Assembly: GCF_008905045.1 (NCBI RefSeq) | Contig: NZ_VWMY01000002.1 | Span: 30,771 to 94,770, forward strand | Direction of reading: 5' to 3' | DNA length: 64,000 nucleotides | Source of the DNA: Streptomyces albicerus | GTDB taxonomy: Bacteria > Actinomycetota > Actinomycetes > Streptomycetales > Streptomycetaceae | In this document: piece after piece, positions 61,724 through 64,000 of the stretch | Layout of the letters: each line of letters opens with the position of its first letter | Position numbering within the stretch: the first letter of the stretch is position 1 | Program-made: the position numbers and the translations under genes | The notes under the pieces: model-generated | Databases searched by the model: none | What the model was told of the DNA's origin: nothing | What the model saw: the letters and a program-made list of their open reading frames with translations, nothing else

Positions 61724-62104
61724 ATGACCGTTCCCGCCTTCAACTCGGTCGCCTGGTTCGAGTTCGGCACCGACCGGCCGGAGAAGATCAAGGAGTTCTA
61801 CGGAGAGCTCTTCGACTGGAACTACGTCCCCAACACCAACACCCCGGGCGTCACCTATCACTCGGTGATGCCGCCCGGTGCCCAGCAGCCGGCGGGCGGC
61901 GTGTGGGAGTCGGAGGGCAAGTTCCCCAGCTACGCGATCTTCTACGTCCTCGTCCAGGACGTCGCCGCGACCGTCGAGCGCGCCGGCGAACTCGGCGCCG
62001 AGGTACTCATGGAGCCGGTCGCCGACTCTGCGGGCTTCAGCTTCGCCCGGCTGCAGGACACGGCCGGCAACCACTTCGGCGTCTTCTCCGCACCCGCCCC
62101 CTGA
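61724..62104 (+). CDS. VOC-family (glyoxalase/bleomycin resistance-like) protein
   Basis: A 126-residue protein with one VOC module: AFNSVAWFEFGTDRPEKIKEFYGELFDWNY, then a second betaalphabetabeta half with YAIFYVLVQDVAATVERAGELGAEVLMEPV and FARLQDTAGNHFGVFSA. His/Glu metal positions expected of glyoxalase I-type enzymes are not all evident, so a binding or unknown catalytic role is as likely. ATG 61724 has AGGAG 8 bases upstream. It starts a run of small same-strand genes (VOC, MBL, NTF2-like, PPOX) with short spacing, likely one operon or regulon. Confidence 0.87.
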   Translation: MTVPAFNSVAWFEFGTDRPEKIKEFYGELFDWNYVPNTNTPGVTYHSVMPPGAQQPAGGVWESEGKFPSYAIFYVLVQDVAATVERAGELGAEVLMEPVADSAGFSFARLQDTAGNHFGVFSAPAP

Positions 62105-62242
62105 CCTGCCGTGCGGGCCGCCGCACAGCACCCGCCGGATGGCCCGTCCCGCAGCACGGCCGACGGCCCTTCTCCTTCCATCCCCTCTCCTGCCGGAGCC
62201 ACCCGCAGGGCCCCGCACTGTTCCCCGACCGGGAGGCCCCCG

Positions 62243-63025
62243 ATGTCCGGCGCCGGCGCCACCAGCGAAAAGATCCCCGTCCACGTCTACGGTGGCCCGA
62301 CCACCCTGATCGAGTACGGCGGGCTCAGGTTCGTCACCGACCCCACCTTCGATCCGCCCGGCGAGTACCCGATGCCCCTCCCCGGCGACCACAAGCTCAT
62401 CAAGACCGACCCGTCACCCGTCGCCGCCGCCGACCTGGGCGGCATCGACGCCGTCCTGCTCTCCCACGACACTCACGACGACAACCTCGACAACGCCGGC
62501 CGCGCCTTCCTGCCCAAGGCCCCTGTCGTCTTCACCACCGAAAGCGGTGCCGGCCGCCTCGGAGGAAACGCTCACGGCCTCGCCTTCTGGGAGACCGCCG
62601 AGCTCTGGAGGCCCGACGGCGGCACCGTGACCGTCACGGGCGTACCCGCCCGGCACGGCCCCGTCGGCTGCGAACCGGTCACCGGCGACGTCGTCGGCTT
62701 CATGCTCACCTCAGATGACCTGCCCTCGGTCTACGTCAGCGGCGACAACGCCGCCCTGGAGCATGTCAAGGAGATCGCCGGGAGGTTCGCTCCCGTCGAC
62801 ACCGCGGTCCTCTTCCTCGGCGGCGCCCGCATGGCCTTCGCCTTCGACAACGCCCTGCTCACCCTCGACAGCGCCCAGGGCGCCGAGGCCGCGAAGTTGC
62901 TCGGCGCCCGCCGGGTCGTCCCCGCCCACTTCGACAGCTGGGCCCACTTCAAGGAAGGCCGAAGCGAGATCGAGGCCGCTTTCACCGAAGCCGGCCTGGC
63001 CGACCGCCTCGACTTCGCCCGATAG
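62243..63025 (+). CDS. MBL-fold metal-dependent hydrolase, HDxHxDN variant
   Basis: A 260-residue metallo-beta-lactamase fold protein (VHVYGGPTTLIEYGGLRFVTDPTFD at the start, FVTDPTFDPPGEYP). The usual HxHxDH motif is replaced by SHDTHDDNLD (His75, His78, Asp79/80), followed later by ARHGPVG, VYVSGDNA and VPAHFDSWAHF, which supply other His/Asp ligands. The HDxHxDNLD pattern looks like a trait of this subfamily, so the metal site may be rearranged rather than lost. Substrate unknown. ATG 62243 has GGGAGG 6 bases upstream; the frame from 62111 is an overextension. Confidence 0.85.
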   Translation: MSGAGATSEKIPVHVYGGPTTLIEYGGLRFVTDPTFDPPGEYPMPLPGDHKLIKTDPSPVAAADLGGIDAVLLSHDTHDDNLDNAGRAFLPKAPVVFTTESGAGRLGGNAHGLAFWETAELWRPDGGTVTVTGVPARHGPVGCEPVTGDVVGFMLTSDDLPSVYVSGDNAALEHVKEIAGRFAPVDTAVLFLGGARMAFAFDNALLTLDSAQGAEAAKLLGARRVVPAHFDSWAHFKEGRSEIEAAFTEAGLADRLDFAR

Positions 63026-63063
63026 CCACCCACCCCCGCACAAGAACCCAAGGAGCAAGTGAC

Positions 63064-63456
63064 ATGACCAGCTCGAACATCGACATCGCCCGCACCTATT
63101 TCCAGGCCGTCCAGACCGGAGACATGGCTGCTCTCGGCGACCTCCTCGACGCCGACATCGTCTGGCACCAGCCCGGCGCCAACCAGTTCTCCGGCGAACA
63201 CAAGGGTCAGGGCGCCGTCTTCCAGATGCTCGGCAGCATGATGGAGACCAGTCAGGGCACCTTCGCGATCGACAAGATCCACACGCTCATGGGCAACGGT
63301 GACCTGGTCGCCGCCACCATCCACTTCACCGGCCGCCGCGGTGAAGCTTCGATGAGCATGGACGGCGTCGATCTCCTGCGCATCGCCAACGGCAAGATCA
63401 CCGAGATGTGGCTCTTCTCCGCCGACCCGGCCGCCGAAGACGCGTTCTGGGGCTAG
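63064..63456 (+). CDS. NTF2-like / SnoaL-type protein
   Basis: A 130-residue cone-fold protein: IDIARTYFQAVQTGDMAALGDLLDADIVWHQPGANQFSGEHKGQGAVFQML, then an AAT IHFTGRRGEASMSMDGVDLLRIANGKITEMWLF stretch. This is the ketosteroid isomerase-related/SnoaL-like pattern used for binding or isomerising small hydrophobic molecules. No specific catalytic residue can be assigned. ATG 63064 is preceded by AAGGAGCAAGTGAC (good ribosome site). Its 3' end is followed by the terminator at 63464-63494. Confidence 0.87.
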   Translation: MTSSNIDIARTYFQAVQTGDMAALGDLLDADIVWHQPGANQFSGEHKGQGAVFQMLGSMMETSQGTFAIDKIHTLMGNGDLVAATIHFTGRRGEASMSMDGVDLLRIANGKITEMWLFSADPAAEDAFWG

Positions 63457-63463
63457 GGCCTGC

Positions 63464-63494
63464 GGTGCCCGAGGCCGACTCCGCCTCGGGCACC
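63464..63494 (+). terminator. Hairpin terminator between NTF2-like and PPOX genes
   Basis: GGTGCCCGAGGC (63464-63475) and GCCTCGGGCACC (63483-63494) form a perfect 12-bp stem with a 7-base loop, beginning 8 bp after the NTF2-like stop. The downstream gene at 63531 may have its own promoter or be read through. Confidence 0.75.
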
Positions 63495-63530
63495 CACGAG
63501 CCGATCCGTACGCACACGAAAGGCACCCGC

Positions 63531-63956
63531 ATGCGGAAGATGACCGAGCAGCAGTGGCGGACGTTCGTCACGCACGGCACCCGCACCGGCAAGCTGTCCA
63601 CTGTCCGCGCCGACGGCAGCCCTCACGTGACACCGGTCTGGTTCCTCCTCGACGGCGACGACATTGTGCTCACCACCGAGAAGAGCGGGGTCAAGGGCCG
63701 CAACCTCGCCCGCGACGGACGGTTCGCCCTCTGCGTCGACGAGGACCGACCCCCGTACGCGTTCGTCCTCCTCCAGGCCCGCGCGAGAATCTCCGAGGAC
63801 CCGGACGGCATGCTGCGCTGGGGCGGCCTCCTGGGCGCCCGCTACATGGGAGACGACCGCACCGAGGAGTACGCCGCACGCAACGGCGGCCCCGGCAACC
63901 TCCTCGTTCGCGGCCGCATCGACAAAGTCATCGCCTTCGCGGGTATCGCCGACTGA
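63531..63956 (+). CDS. PPOX-class (probably F420-dependent) oxidoreductase
   Basis: A 141-residue split-barrel flavin/deazaflavin oxidoreductase: FVTHGTRTGKLSTVRADGSPHVTPVWFLLDGDDIVLTTEKSGVKGRNLARDGRFALCVDEDRPPYAFVLLQARARI. TGKLSTVRADGSPHVTPVWF is a hallmark of the F420-binding PPOX subgroup in actinobacteria. Its substrate is unknown; such enzymes often reduce biliverdin-like or quinone compounds. ATG 63531 follows GAAAGG 7 bases upstream; the frame from 63408 overlaps the NTF2-like gene. It is the last gene in the window and is followed by a terminator hairpin. Confidence 0.9.
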   Translation: MRKMTEQQWRTFVTHGTRTGKLSTVRADGSPHVTPVWFLLDGDDIVLTTEKSGVKGRNLARDGRFALCVDEDRPPYAFVLLQARARISEDPDGMLRWGGLLGARYMGDDRTEEYAARNGGPGNLLVRGRIDKVIAFAGIAD

Positions 63957-63971
63957 GTCGTGGGCTGATGG

Positions 63972-64000
63972 GCCGGGGCCTGTGTTCGTCCGGCCCCGGC
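63972..64000. terminator. Terminator hairpin at the right edge
   Basis: GCCGGGGCC (63972-63980) and GGCCCCGGC (63992-64000) give a 9-bp perfect stem with an 11-base loop, 15 bp after the last stop. The right arm reaches the window edge, so the stem may be longer. Confidence 0.7.

Overview
The window is high-GC actinobacterial DNA, almost certainly from a Streptomyces chromosome. Supporting signs are extreme third-position GC, GTG/TTG starts, overlapping stop/start codons in operons, twin-arginine and lipobox signal peptides, and families typical of the genus: a SpoIIE-type phosphatase, a DUF574 methyltransferase, an RmdA-like c-di-GMP enzyme, ornithine-lipid acyltransferases and an F420/PPOX-type oxidoreductase. 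No tRNA, rRNA, CRISPR array, integrase, transposase or phage gene was seen.

Region 1 (1-12.9 kb) looks like an N-glycan harvesting locus. It has a truncated ricin-lectin protein, an exported GH29 alpha-L-fucosidase, a LacI regulator, a sugar ABC importer (binding protein and two permeases, no own ATPase), a cytoplasmic clan GH-A glycosidase (GH5-like, probably acting on Man-beta-GlcNAc), an exported GH85 endo-beta-N-acetylglucosaminidase and a cytoplasmic GH38 alpha-mannosidase. Region 2 (13-21.9 kb) is an L-fucose import and oxidation operon under a divergent GntR/FadR-type regulator: an RbsABC-type importer, L-fuconate dehydratase, an SDR, an aldo/keto reductase, a RhaM-type mutarotase and a lactonase-type amidohydrolase. 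Together they form a route from fucosylated glycoprotein glycans outside the cell to mannose, GlcNAc and fucose catabolism inside it. The last enzyme of the fucose route, a diketo-acid hydrolase, is not in the window.

Region 3 (21.8-36.8 kb) is mixed: a lipase maturation factor-like membrane protein, a secreted acidic lipoprotein, a PAS-GAF-SpoIIE-ATPase signalling protein, an Fpg/Nei DNA glycosylase, an ECF sigma/anti-sigma pair split by an unknown gene, a CapA-like lipoprotein, two back-to-back gene remnants (APC permease and 2OG-Fe(II) oxygenase C-termini) at about 31,620, a universal stress protein, LysX and an exported polysaccharide deacetylase.

Region 4 (36.9-53.4 kb) is cell envelope, signalling and energy. 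It has a class F sortase with small Ig-like surface proteins and a proline-rich stalk protein, a bestrophin-like membrane protein, a double-repeat lipoprotein, the DUF574 methyltransferase/rmdA pair, a LysR regulator divergent from a second succinate dehydrogenase (sdhCAB), and olsB-olsA plus an acyl-CoA synthetase.

Region 5 (53.4-64 kb) has a short UvrA paralogue, an LLM flavin oxidoreductase, an ArsR-SRPBCC-RibD operon with a near-consensus promoter, a divergent NmrA-like/HxlR pair around a large palindrome, a radical SAM protein, and small VOC, MBL, NTF2-like and PPOX enzymes. Two related GC-rich palindromic repeat families (seven copies) lie only in intergenic spaces across the first 50 kb.
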